In this document: positions 48,084-55,821 of the stretch, in pieces
Position numbering within the stretch: the stretch's first letter is position 1
Layout: every line of letters begins with the position of its first letter
Assembly (NCBI GenBank): GCA_045638545.1
Contig: JAZUBL010000012.1
Span: 1-62,682, forward strand
Length of the DNA: 62,682 nt
Source: UMGS1071 sp045638545
GTDB lineage: Bacteria; Bacillota; Clostridia; Oscillospirales; Acutalibacteraceae
Direction: 5' to 3'
Program-made: the position numbers and the translations under genes
Notes under the pieces: model-generated
Told to the model about the DNA's origin: nothing
The model's database searches: none
The model's input: only the letters and a program-made list of their open reading frames with translations

Positions 48084-50501
48084 TTATCGATTCAGTTTTG
48101 CTTTTTTCTTTTGTTCAGACCGTTCAAACATACGGTCAATCAATGGTACCAGCAGGCGCTTTACCAGCTGAACCAGAATGATCATCACAATGGCGTTGCC
48201 TGCGCAGAGGATCGGCAGGATGATTGCCATAGTGCCGGTCATCGGGACCATATTGAGGAGCTTTTCCGGTACGCAGTACATGGCCAGCAGACACTCGGCA
48301 GCAAAGGCCATTGACAGCACACAGAACAGTCCGCCGCGGATCCAGTTGAACGGCAGGCAGATGCGCAGCAGCACCAGCAGCGATACAAAACCGGTGGAGA
48401 TAACGCACATTGTAGAAACCTGGTTTTGGGTCAGAGCTGCAAAGTTGGAGATAACTGTGATAGCAATGACCGACAACGCCATGGTAATGGCGCCGGGGAT
48501 GGCCTTTTGCAGCACGTTTGCAATGAAGTGGCCTTTGATGCGTTCCCTGTTTGGCTCCAGCGCCAGCAGGAAGGACGGTGCGCCGATGCAAACGGTACTG
48601 ATCATGGTCAGGTGCAGCGGCAGGAACGGGTAGTCTCTGTTGAGGAAAATAAACACGATTGCCAGAATGGTGGAGAACAGTGTTTTTACCAGGAACAGAG
48701 AAGCGGAGCGCTGCAGGTTGTTGATGGAGCGGCGGCCTTCCCGTACTACCAGCGGCATGGATGCAAAGTTGGAATCCAGCAGTACCAGCTGAGAAACGGT
48801 GCGGGCGGCGTCACTGCCGCTGGCCATGGCAACGGAGCAGTCTGCTTCTTTTAAGGCAAGTACGTCGTTAACGCCGTCACCTGTCATAGCAACGGTGTGG
48901 CCTTTATCTTTCAGCGCCTTTACCAGTTCCAGCTTCTGCTGCGGTGTTACACGGCCGAAAACGCTGTATTTGTCAGCGGCTTCTTTCAGCTGTTCTGGTG
49001 TGGTCAGGGTGGTGGCATCTACGTAGTTGCCGCCGTCTGCCAGGCCGGCTTTCATCGCAATATTGGAAACTGTCACAGCGTTGTCGCCGGAGATGACCTT
49101 TAAGGTTACGCCCTGCTCGGCAAAGTACTCCAGTGTTTTGCGGGCTTCCGGACGGATCTTATCGCTGATCAGCAGAAACGCCATTGGGCGGAGGTTCTGC
49201 GGCAGTGTTTTCTCCGCAAAATTCTCCAGGCTGTGGGCCAGCAATAATACGCGCTGACCCTGACTGCTGTAAGTTTCGATCTGTGCTTTCATCTGCGGCG
49301 GAATGGTGTTCAGCATAAACTCTGCCGCGCCGATGGCGTAAGTGCCGCGGCTGCCAAAGTTTGCACCGCTCCACTTTCTTGCAGAGGAGAACGGCACGGT
49401 ACGTGTACATTGCCAGCCGGGATTTGTTTTGCCGTATGTGTCGCGGATAGCGTCGGAAGTCGGATTGCTGTCATCCAGTGCGTGCATCAGTGCGCGGAGG
49501 GCGCTGTCAATTTCTTCTTTGTCTGCACCGTTGAGGGTTACGACTTCATCCAGCTGCATGGTGCCTTCAGTAATGGTGCCGGTCTTATCCAGGCACAGCA
49601 CGTCAACGCGGGCCAGTGTCTCAATGCAGAACAGTTCCTGTACCAGTGTTTTGTGGCGGGCAAGGCGAATAACGCTGACAGCCAGCACCACGCTGGTGAG
49701 AAGGATCAAGCCTTCCGGAATCATGCCAACCAGAGCAGCCACCGTGCTGACGATGGCTCTTGGCAGCGGCTGACCGGACAGGAACAGCTGCTTGCAGAAC
49801 AGCGCGATACCAACCGGAATGAGGCCAAAGCCGATCCACTTGATAATGCGGTTGATAGAGCGCATGATTTCGGAATTGGGCTTTTTGATGTACTTGGCAT
49901 TGGCAGAAATTTTTGCCGCATAGTTTTCGGCGCCAACGTGCTCTACTCTGGCGCGGCAGGTGCCGCTGATGATAAAACTGCCGGAAAGCAGCAGATCGCC
50001 TGGTTTTTTCACCACAGGATCCGATTCACCGGTCAGCAGCGATTCATTGACTTCGCATTCACCCTGCAGCACAATGGCGTCGGCGCAGATCTGATTGCCG
50101 GAGGCCAGCACCAGAATGTCGTCCATGACGATAGTGTGCAGGTCGATCTCCTGCTGCTGTCCATCACGGATGACGTGGGCTTTTGGCGTAGCGATCAGCG
50201 ATAGTTTGTCGATGGTTTTCTTGGCGCGGATCTCCTGAAAGGTACCGATGATAATGTTGCAGATAATAACGCCCATGAACAGGCAGTTCTGCACAGAACC
50301 GGTAGACAGCACCAGCGCCGCCAGAATGGCATTCAGCAGGTTAAACGGCGTGAACAGGTTATCCCGGATAATGCGGCCGATACTTTTTGTTTTTACATCC
50401 GCATTGCCGTTGACCAGACCTTTGGTTGTCTGCGAAGCTACCTGTTCGCTGGTCAGGCCTTTGTCCGGCTGAGAGGGAATGCGGGAATTTTCGTTGTTCA
50501 A
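48084..50501 (-). CDS. HAD-IC family cation-translocating P-type ATPase
   Basis: 805 residues starting at TTG 50501 with AGGAGG upstream. Contains actuator T-G-E-S (L-L-T-G-E-S-D-P), transmembrane P-E-G-L (A-A-L-V-G-M-I-P-E-G-L), the phosphorylation site D-K-T-G-T-I-T-E, hinge T-G-D-G-V-N-D and K-x-A-D-C-S-V-A-M. No heavy-metal CPx motif or N-terminal metal domain. P-E-G-L with an L-L-T-S-V-V-L-A helix recalls the CtpE-like branch linked to Ca2+ uptake; this subtype is my estimate and P2-type Ca/Mg pumps remain possible. Monocistronic with its own terminator. Confidence 0.88.
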   Translation of the reverse strand: MNNENSRIPSQPDKGLTSEQVASQTTKGLVNGNADVKTKSIGRIIRDNLFTPFNLLNAILAALVLSTGSVQNCLFMGVIICNIIIGTFQEIRAKKTIDKLSLIATPKAHVIRDGQQQEIDLHTIVMDDILVLASGNQICADAIVLQGECEVNESLLTGESDPVVKKPGDLLLSGSFIISGTCRARVEHVGAENYAAKISANAKYIKKPNSEIMRSINRIIKWIGFGLIPVGIALFCKQLFLSGQPLPRAIVSTVAALVGMIPEGLILLTSVVLAVSVIRLARHKTLVQELFCIETLARVDVLCLDKTGTITEGTMQLDEVVTLNGADKEEIDSALRALMHALDDSNPTSDAIRDTYGKTNPGWQCTRTVPFSSARKWSGANFGSRGTYAIGAAEFMLNTIPPQMKAQIETYSSQGQRVLLLAHSLENFAEKTLPQNLRPMAFLLISDKIRPEARKTLEYFAEQGVTLKVISGDNAVTVSNIAMKAGLADGGNYVDATTLTTPEQLKEAADKYSVFGRVTPQQKLELVKALKDKGHTVAMTGDGVNDVLALKEADCSVAMASGSDAARTVSQLVLLDSNFASMPLVVREGRRSINNLQRSASLFLVKTLFSTILAIVFIFLNRDYPFLPLHLTMISTVCIGAPSFLLALEPNRERIKGHFIANVLQKAIPGAITMALSVIAITVISNFAALTQNQVSTMCVISTGFVSLLVLLRICLPFNWIRGGLFCVLSMAFAAECLLAMYCVPEKLLNMVPMTGTMAIILPILCAGNAIVMIILVQLVKRLLVPLIDRMFERSEQKKKAKLNR

Positions 50502-50610
50502 AATCTGCCTCCTTTCTGTTAAAGAGGATATAAGAAATATTATATACCAAATTTTATCAAATGGAAATAAACAAATGAAAAAACAATCTGTGTAATCCGG
50601 TGGTTACAAT

Positions 50611-50637
50611 AAAAAACAGCCTGCCGGAGCAGACTGC
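50611..50637 (-). terminator. Terminator of zinc-ribbon paralogue 1
   Basis: CAGTCTGC / GCAGGCTG stem around TCCG on the minus strand, followed by TTTTTTATTG. Confidence 0.75.
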
Positions 50638-50644
50638 TGATTGT

Positions 50645-51196
50645 TTAAAAATAAAACTGATGTTTGCACTTTGGGCAGGTGATTTGAATCTTATTCTGCT
50701 TTACCGGAATGCGCAGCTGACAGCCGCAGTTCGGGCAGAAGATGATTCGCTTTTCTTCCTGCACCGGTGGTTTCGGCGGTGTTGGCGGAATCGGCGGCTT
50801 TGGTGTTGGTGTTGGTGGCGGCACAGGCTGCGGCGGCTGATAAGTATGGTAACTGCTGCCGCATTGGTTCTGCACAGCGGCCTGAATTTTCTCCATGGTT
50901 TTCTTCACGGATTTCTTTGCAGCGATGCCTAATACACCGGTCAGGTCATGCTCTTTGCCGCTGACAGGGCCGGCCAATGTCATGGAGATCCAGCCGGAAA
51001 GACGAACGGTATTGCTGTTTGGGTACTCTACTTTGATGTAGTGAGGAGACTCCAGCACGCCCAGGCCTTTGCGCCACACTACTTCAAGATGGTACTGTAC
51101 TTCTTTATAATCGGCGGCGATGAGGACTTGTCGGATGGTCTGGTCAACGGCGTCGCTGTACTGTGGAATGGAGAATTCGAGATACGTTCTTGCCAT
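50645..51196 (-). CDS. Uncharacterised N-domain + C-terminal zinc ribbon protein, paralogue 1
   Basis: 183 residues. Begins M-A-R-T-Y-L-E-F-S-I, then a 110-residue domain shared by all three paralogues here, with Y-I-K-V-E-Y-P-N-S-N-T-V-R-L-S-G-W and K-K-S-V-K-K-T-M-E-K-I-Q. A Pro-rich linker (P-P-T-P-T-P-K-P-P-I) leads to a C-terminal ribbon C-P-N-C-G-C...C-P-K-C. No signal or membrane segment. The N-domain is not known to me. Gene sits 12 bases after paralogue 2, so it forms one unit with it. Confidence 0.82.
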   Translation of the reverse strand: MARTYLEFSIPQYSDAVDQTIRQVLIAADYKEVQYHLEVVWRKGLGVLESPHYIKVEYPNSNTVRLSGWISMTLAGPVSGKEHDLTGVLGIAAKKSVKKTMEKIQAAVQNQCGSSYHTYQPPQPVPPPTPTPKPPIPPTPPKPPVQEEKRIIFCPNCGCQLRIPVKQNKIQITCPKCKHQFYF

Positions 51197-51208
51197 GAAA
51201 TTTCTCCT

Positions 51209-51727
51209 TTAATATTGGAATTGATGCCTGCACTTTGGGCAGGTGATTTCGATTTTATTCTGTTTTACAGGAATACGCAGCTGACAGCCGCAGTTTGGGC
51301 AGAAGATGATTTTCTTCTCTGCAGGCGGCGGTGGGGTTGGCTGCGGATTTGGCTGCGGCGGCTGATACGTATTTTGCTGATAGTATCCGCTGCTGCAGGC
51401 TGCCTGTACAGCCATCTGAATTTTCTCCATGGTTTTCTTTGTGGATTTTTTCGGGATGGCACCGGCCATACCTTCCAGATCATGCTCTCTGCCGCCAACA
51501 GGGCCAATGCCGATCTGGATCCAGCCGGAAAGGCGGACGGTGTTGTTGTTTGGATACTCCACTTTGATGTAGTGCATACCGGTCATCATGCCGGTGCCTT
51601 TTTTCCACACCACTTCTCTGTTATAGTCGATCTCCCTGTAATGGTCGCCGATCAGCGTCTGGCGGATGGTCTGATCAATGGTATCACTATAGGCTGGGAT
51701 GGAAAATTCGAGACAGGTTCTGGCCAT
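51209..51727 (-). CDS. Uncharacterised N-domain + C-terminal zinc ribbon protein, paralogue 2
   Basis: 172 residues: M-A-R-T-C-L-E-F-S-I, then G-M-H-Y-I-K-V-E-Y-P-N-N-N-T-V-R-L-S-G-W and G-G-R-E-H-D-L-E-G, a shorter Pro-rich linker and the same ribbon C-P-N-C-G-C...C-P-K-C. Closest to paralogue 1; base-level identity in the ribbon is very high, so they are recent duplicates or under gene conversion. An SD GGAGG lies ahead of the ATG. Two terminators lie 5' of the gene, so its promoter must be in 51728-51810. Confidence 0.82.
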   Translation of the reverse strand: MARTCLEFSIPAYSDTIDQTIRQTLIGDHYREIDYNREVVWKKGTGMMTGMHYIKVEYPNNNTVRLSGWIQIGIGPVGGREHDLEGMAGAIPKKSTKKTMEKIQMAVQAACSSGYYQQNTYQPPQPNPQPTPPPPAEKKIIFCPNCGCQLRIPVKQNKIEITCPKCRHQFQY

Positions 51728-51811
51728 GGTGCAGCCTCCTTTTTCTGGTATCTGTCAACAGTATACCGTGAAAATCGGTGGCGGTCAATTCTTCGGTAAA
51801 AGAAAACAACC

Positions 51812-52147
51812 GCAGTTTCAGCGAAAAGGGAGGGGTCCATTGGATCCCCTCCCATAAAAAAACAACCGCTCCGGAGAGCGGCTGCTGCTTTACTTAACTT
51901 TTATGATAGAAATCAAATTTGCGCTTAGGACAGACGACGTGCAGCTTTACTTTTTTGTCAGGAATTTTCAGCTTACAGCTGCAGTTTCAAAGAAAAGGGA
52001 GGGGTCCATTGGAACCCCTCCCATAAACAACAACCGCTCCGGAGAGCGGCTGCTGCTTTACTTAACTTTTATGATAGAAATCAGCTTTACACTTAGGGCA
52101 GACCACATGCAGCTTTACTTTTTTGTCAGGAACCTTCAGCTTACAGC
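51812..52147. repeat. Tandem duplication (two units of about 168 bases)
   Basis: Units start with GCAGTTTCA at 51812 and 51981. Each contains a GGGAGGGGTCCATTGG...CCCCTCCC inverted repeat, a CCGCTC-CGGA-GAGCGG hairpin with A-run (51866-51881 and 52034-52049; terminators on the minus strand) and the 3' end of a zinc-ribbon gene. In unit 2 that 3' end is paralogue 3's real terminus; in unit 1 it is a broken remnant. Confidence 0.85.
51894..51986 (-). pseudogene. Remnant zinc-ribbon tail of a fourth paralogue
   Basis: The minus strand reads N-C-S-C-K-L-K-I-P-D-K-K-V-K-L-H-V-V and then C-P-K-R-K-F-D-F-Y-H-K-S-stop, aligned to the end of paralogue 3. The fourth zinc cysteine is Arg (C-P-K-R instead of C-P-K-C), so the ribbon is broken, and there is no upstream gene body. 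It marks where a paralogue was lost or a tail duplicated. Confidence 0.8.
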
Positions 52148-53807
52148 CGCAGTTCTGACAGAAAATGATCTTCTTTGGCGGCAGAGCTGTCGGCGCAGGC
52201 AGCGGTCGTTCTTCCGGTACGGCAGGCGGTGGGGTTTGCACTGCCGGTTCCGGTGCTGACTGCTGCATAGGCTGTTCCGGTTCCTGAGCAGCAGGTTCCG
52301 GTGTCGCAGCGGTCTCTTCCATTGGGGTTCCGTCAGGCTGCAGATTCTGTTGTCCGTATGCCTGCTCCCGGTCCAGGCCGCCGCGCTGGAAGGCCTGCTC
52401 GGCCTGATAGCGCTGCTCTTCTGCATCGTTATTTTCTGTGATCGGCTGAGACTGCAGATTTTCTTTCAGGAAATCCCACAGCAGCTGCACTACGTACTCT
52501 TTGGAGATTTTACTCTGCACAGCGATGCGAAATGTGGTTTCGCTGCGATACTGCCGTGCTGTCAGGGCACTTCTGGTACCCTTTGCGGTTGGGTCGTGAA
52601 GGCCGCCCTTTTCACTGTGAGCAAAGATGAAGCTGTCATTTTTGCGGAAAATGGAGGCTTCTTCCAGACACTGGTCATTTTTGCGCCACAGCACAGTCAT
52701 ATGCATTGCATCCTGCTGCACAGAACAGACTGCTTCCTTCCAGGAGGTGCCGGTAATGCCGAGGCATTCTCTGCGGCTTACGTCACAGTAACGATCCAGC
52801 TCCTCCCAGGAAACAGGCTCCTTTACTTCATAGCGGTTCTGCGTTGGCAGGCTGCTGCGATAAGAGATTACGTAATATGGCTGTTCTGTTCTGGTATCCA
52901 CGGCAAAGTATTCGCTCTGTCCCTGCGGCAGTTCTCCTGCAAGGGAGGTGCCGCACAGCCAGAGAAGATATTTTCTGTCGCCGTTGAAGTTATCGCTGCA
53001 TGGACGGATGGCGCGCTGGAACGGATTTGCTTCTGTTGTCTGTTCCGGTTCCGCTGCGGACGGTTCCGGCTGGACAGATGCTTCCTGTTCTGCTGGCTGC
53101 TCCATCTGGGCAGCGGTTGGTTCTTCCACAGTTGGTTCTGCGATAGGTTCCTGTTCTTCTGCAGATGGCAGCGCATCCATTACCATGACAAATCCGGTTT
53201 CCTGCTGCGGCGCAGGGGATGCCGTCTGCTCTGCAGGTGCTTCTGCTGCTTCTTCCAGTACCGGCACAGGCTGTTCCGGCGGGAAGGCCTGCAGTTCTGC
53301 ATCAACGTAAGGTGCATCGTAAACAGCGGTTTCTTCCATTGTCGGCACAGGCTGTTCCGGTGGGAAGGCTTCCTGTTCTACGTCGGTGTATTCCACGTCG
53401 TAAATGTGGTTGTCTTCTGTGCTGTTGGCTTCTGCTTCCGGGGCAACGTAGCCGTACTGTGCCGGATTTTCCTGATCGAACTGCAGGATGGCAGCCTGAA
53501 TGGCATTCATGGTTCCCTGTACGGATTTTTTCGGGATGATACCGGTAATGCCGCTGAGGTCGCGCTCTTTACCGCCAACGCTGCCAACGCCGATCTGCAC
53601 CCAGCCGGAAAGACGAACCGTCTGATAATCCGGGTACTCTACTTTGATGTAGTGCATTGCGGTCATCATGCCGGTGCCTTTTTTCCACACCATTTCTCTG
53701 TAATATTCAATTTCTCTGTAATGTGCTCCAATAAGAACCTGACGAATGCGGCTGTCCAGTTCCTCTGTGTAGCCGGAAATTGAAATATCCATAGTTGTTC
53801 TGGCCAT
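52062..53807 (-). CDS. Long zinc-ribbon family member with acidic linker and extra domain, paralogue 3
   Basis: 581 residues. Residues 1-115 are the shared N-domain (M-A-R-T-T-M-D-I-S-I). About 125-270 are a Glu/Pro/Ala-rich acidic low-complexity linker with a repeated A-F-P-P-E-Q-P-V-P unit. About 275-445 are an extra globular domain, absent from the other two paralogues and not recognised: N-G-D-R-K-Y-L-L-W-L-C-G-T, Y-Y-V-I-S-Y-R-S and V-V-Q-L-L-W-D-F-L-K. A second low-complexity stretch leads to the ribbon C-Q-N-C-G-C...C-P-K-C. No signal peptide, so it is cytosolic. Confidence 0.8.
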   Translation of the reverse strand: MARTTMDISISGYTEELDSRIRQVLIGAHYREIEYYREMVWKKGTGMMTAMHYIKVEYPDYQTVRLSGWVQIGVGSVGGKERDLSGITGIIPKKSVQGTMNAIQAAILQFDQENPAQYGYVAPEAEANSTEDNHIYDVEYTDVEQEAFPPEQPVPTMEETAVYDAPYVDAELQAFPPEQPVPVLEEAAEAPAEQTASPAPQQETGFVMVMDALPSAEEQEPIAEPTVEEPTAAQMEQPAEQEASVQPEPSAAEPEQTTEANPFQRAIRPCSDNFNGDRKYLLWLCGTSLAGELPQGQSEYFAVDTRTEQPYYVISYRSSLPTQNRYEVKEPVSWEELDRYCDVSRRECLGITGTSWKEAVCSVQQDAMHMTVLWRKNDQCLEEASIFRKNDSFIFAHSEKGGLHDPTAKGTRSALTARQYRSETTFRIAVQSKISKEYVVQLLWDFLKENLQSQPITENNDAEEQRYQAEQAFQRGGLDREQAYGQQNLQPDGTPMEETAATPEPAAQEPEQPMQQSAPEPAVQTPPPAVPEERPLPAPTALPPKKIIFCQNCGCKLKVPDKKVKLHVVCPKCKADFYHKS

Positions 53808-53889
53808 AACACCACTCCTTTGCAGAAAGTCTTTTCTATCAAAAGTTTATCGCCTGTAAAAAGGAAAGTCAAGCTGAGGCAGGGATGGA

Positions 53890-54549
53890 TCAGTCGTCGA
53901 AGAGGGTATCCTTCTTCTTTTTACTGAAGAAACCGATGACGATGGTTTTCTGTTTTGGAATGAGATGCAGGCCGGCCATCGGTGGGATCATTGCGCCGAA
54001 GACAACCAGCAGCATTGCAACTTCAATCGGGAACAGAATGCAGTTCTTCAGGAAGCTGGACCACAGGTACACAACGTAGCCTTTTTCATAGAGGCAGCTT
54101 GTCCAGAAGGCGCCCAACAGGATGTTGATGGCGCCGTTGTAGATCAGCTTGGAAACGATGATGCGCCACACAGAAATTTTTCTCCGGTAGAAGAACAGGG
54201 AGAATGTGAGCATAACCAGCACGGCGCTGAGGGTGTAGCCCGGGAAATAGGCGCCCCATGGGTTCATCAGGTAGCTGATGATGTCTGCCAGAACACCGAA
54301 TGCGATGCCCATGACAGGGCCGCCGACAGCTGCTGCAATAGCGTTTGGCAGGAAGCCAAACATGATGTTCAGGTTTGTCATGATCGGGATCGGAATACGT
54401 AAGTATGAGTCGATGAGAACAGACGTAGCCAGCATCATTGCAACAACGCACAGCGTTTTGATGTTGCCGAATTCCATAAATGCCGCTTTCCAATAGGAAG
54501 GGGTAAACGGACTCTGGAATCGTTTTTCTGTTAAAACATTTTTAGGCAT
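53890..54549 (-). CDS. folT: ECF folate transporter, S component
   Basis: Substrate-binding membrane subunit that works with the shared EcfA/EcfA'/EcfT module. 219 residues from ATG 54549, preceded by GAGAGGAGG. About six hydrophobic segments; N-terminal A-M-M-L-A-T-S-V-L-I and F-G-F-L-P-N-A-I-A-A-A-V-G-G-P, then D-I-I-S-Y-L-M-N-P-W-G-A-Y-F-P-G-Y-T-L-S are the FolT/YpdP-type S-component motifs. Assignment to folate rests on this plus the tetrahydrofolate riboswitch directly upstream. No ECF ATPase genes are in the window. Confidence 0.92.
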   Translation of the reverse strand: MPKNVLTEKRFQSPFTPSYWKAAFMEFGNIKTLCVVAMMLATSVLIDSYLRIPIPIMTNLNIMFGFLPNAIAAAVGGPVMGIAFGVLADIISYLMNPWGAYFPGYTLSAVLVMLTFSLFFYRRKISVWRIIVSKLIYNGAINILLGAFWTSCLYEKGYVVYLWSSFLKNCILFPIEVAMLLVVFGAMIPPMAGLHLIPKQKTIVIGFFSKKKKDTLFDD

Positions 54550-54556
54550 AAAAAAA

Positions 54557-54589
54557 CCTCCTCTCGTAATAATTGCTACATAGAGGAGG
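54557..54589 (-). promoter_or_regulatory. Hairpin sequestering the folT ribosome site
   Basis: CCTCCTCT / AGAGGAGG (54589-54557 on the minus strand) flanks a 17-base loop; the 3' arm is the SD itself and is followed by T-run TTTTTTT and the ATG. It could block translation or act as a weak terminator. Confidence 0.7.
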
Positions 54590-54610
54590 GGGATGTTTGA
54601 TACTCCGGTA

Positions 54611-54710
54611 TGCAGCAGCGGGATGCGAACTCTGAACCGCAAGTTGCCTTTTCGTCTGCGAGACAACTCCCCGTTCCCGCAGCACTTAACGCTCAGAATT
54701 CTACTCTGCT
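54611..54710 (-). promoter_or_regulatory. Tetrahydrofolate (THF-I) riboswitch
   Basis: Minus strand, 5' to 3': GAGTAGAATTCTGAGCGTTAAGTG, GGGAACGGGGAGTTG, GAAAAGGCAACTTGCGG, TTCAGAGTTCGCATCCCGCT. These match the conserved cores of the THF-I aptamer (P1/P2, the G-C-G-T-T-A-A-G junction and pseudoknot). It lies 60 bases before folT, as expected for folate uptake control. Confidence 0.88.
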
Positions 54711-54722
54711 TTAACATCTTTC

Positions 54723-54751
54723 ATCATACATCAATTGTCGTCCTTTTGCAA
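54723..54751 (-). promoter_or_regulatory. Promoter of the THF riboswitch-folT unit
   Basis: TTGCAA (54751-54746), 17-base spacer, TATGAT (54728-54723) on the minus strand. Confidence 0.65.
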
Positions 54752-54780
54752 GGGGTTATCCAAAGAATCAGCAGGAAGAA

Positions 54781-54808
54781 AAAAGAGCCTCCCATGGGGG
54801 AGGCTCCT
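54781..54808 (-). terminator. Terminator of the PAP2/113-residue gene unit
   Basis: GAGCCTCCC / GGGAGGCTC stem with T-run on the minus strand, just after the stop at 54810. Confidence 0.85.
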
Positions 54809-54809
54809 G

Positions 54810-55151
54810 TTAACGAATAAATTTTGTCAGCTCCAGCATCGGGTCTGTTGTAAACAGCGTCACCGTACCGCTGTCGGAGAAGCTGATTTCTACGGCCTGC
54901 TCTTTATACCGGGCCTCGATGAAATAATTGCCGGAAAGAGAACAGCCATCTTCCATGACCTCGCTCAGATCGTGGTGGACAGTGCCGCAGCAGCCGCATC
55001 CGCAGCCGTTGGAGCGCTCGATGGATGTAACCACCACGTCTTTGTTCCGGCGCAGTTTTAAAAGGAACTGCTGAATGGTGCAGTCTTCCAGCAGTTTATA
55101 CGGCTTGATGATGCCGCCGAATCCGGTGGATTCCTGTTCTTTTGCAAACAT
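54810..55151 (-). CDS. Cysteine-rich hypothetical protein
   Basis: 113 residues, soluble. Notable cluster G-C-G-C-G-C-C-G-T (about residues 50-58), four cysteines within seven residues, flanked by charged strands; V-E-I-S-F-S-D-S-G-T-V and M-L-E-L-T-K-F-I-R end it. It starts 15 bases after the PAP2 stop with GAAAGGAG as SD, so it is co-translated with it. A metal or Fe-S site is possible. Family unknown. Confidence 0.75.
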   Translation of the reverse strand: MFAKEQESTGFGGIIKPYKLLEDCTIQQFLLKLRRNKDVVVTSIERSNGCGCGCCGTVHHDLSEVMEDGCSLSGNYFIEARYKEQAVEISFSDSGTVTLFTTDPMLELTKFIR

Positions 55152-55166
55152 GAAAACAGCTCCTTT

Positions 55167-55727
55167 CTAGTTGCGTCTGCGGCGCAGCGGCCAGCGGCGG
55201 CCAAAGGTGAGGCGATATAACAGCACAACAGCCAGTGCCGCCAGGGTACCCATGATCATGCCGCCGATAATATCGGTCGGATAGTGGCAGTACAGGTACA
55301 GTCTGGAAAAGGCGATCAGCGAAGCCAGTGCAGTGGCCGGCAGGGCCAGTTTCCAGGAGCAGAACCACAGGGCAGCAGCTGCTGCAAAGGATGCCGCAGT
55401 GTGGCCAGATGGGAAGGAAAAGTCGTCCGGTTTTGGGATCAGCATGACAACGTCTGCTGCGATGGTATCGAAAGGACGCGGCCGCGCGATCAGTGGTTTC
55501 AGGATGATGTTTGTGCAGAGCACGTTTAATGCCAGAGCGGCACCCAGAACGATGCCGAACTTTCTTGTTTTCCGCGGGATCAGCAGCAATGCTGCCAGCG
55601 CGATCCAGACAATGCCGGCATCACCGATGTGCGTGATGATAGGCATGAGGAAATCCAGCACGGGATTGTGCAGATTCTGTATAGCCAGCAGGATGGATTC
55701 ATCCCACAGCTGAAAAGGTTCAAACAT
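55167..55727 (-). CDS. PAP2-type membrane phosphatase (BcrC-like)
   Basis: 186 residues, about five to six membrane segments. Acid-phosphatase motifs: K-P-L-I-A-R-P-R-P, F-S-F-P-S-G-H-T-A-A-S and S-R-L-Y-L-Y-C-H-Y-P-T-D-I-I-G-G. These three are those of the PAP2 superfamily, including BcrC/YbjG undecaprenyl-pyrophosphate phosphatases. Its neighbour uppP codes the unrelated enzyme with the same reaction, so a carrier-lipid role is likely but phosphatidic or sphingolipid phosphatase roles are not excluded. Confidence 0.88.
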   Translation of the reverse strand: MFEPFQLWDESILLAIQNLHNPVLDFLMPIITHIGDAGIVWIALAALLLIPRKTRKFGIVLGAALALNVLCTNIILKPLIARPRPFDTIAADVVMLIPKPDDFSFPSGHTAASFAAAAALWFCSWKLALPATALASLIAFSRLYLYCHYPTDIIGGMIMGTLAALAVVLLYRLTFGRRWPLRRRRN

Positions 55728-55763
55728 AATGATTCCTCCATGAGAGAAAATTCAGGGAAACAA

Positions 55764-55801
55764 AAAACGGCTGACTGTCTAACTGGACGGTCAGCCGTTT
55801 T
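55764..55801 (-). terminator. Terminator between uppP and the PAP2 gene
   Basis: AAACGGCTGAC / GTCAGCCGTTT stem with inner TGTC/GGAC pairing; T-run follows on the minus strand. Confidence 0.85.
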
Positions 55802-55821
55802 CAAAGAACAATGGCAGCGGA

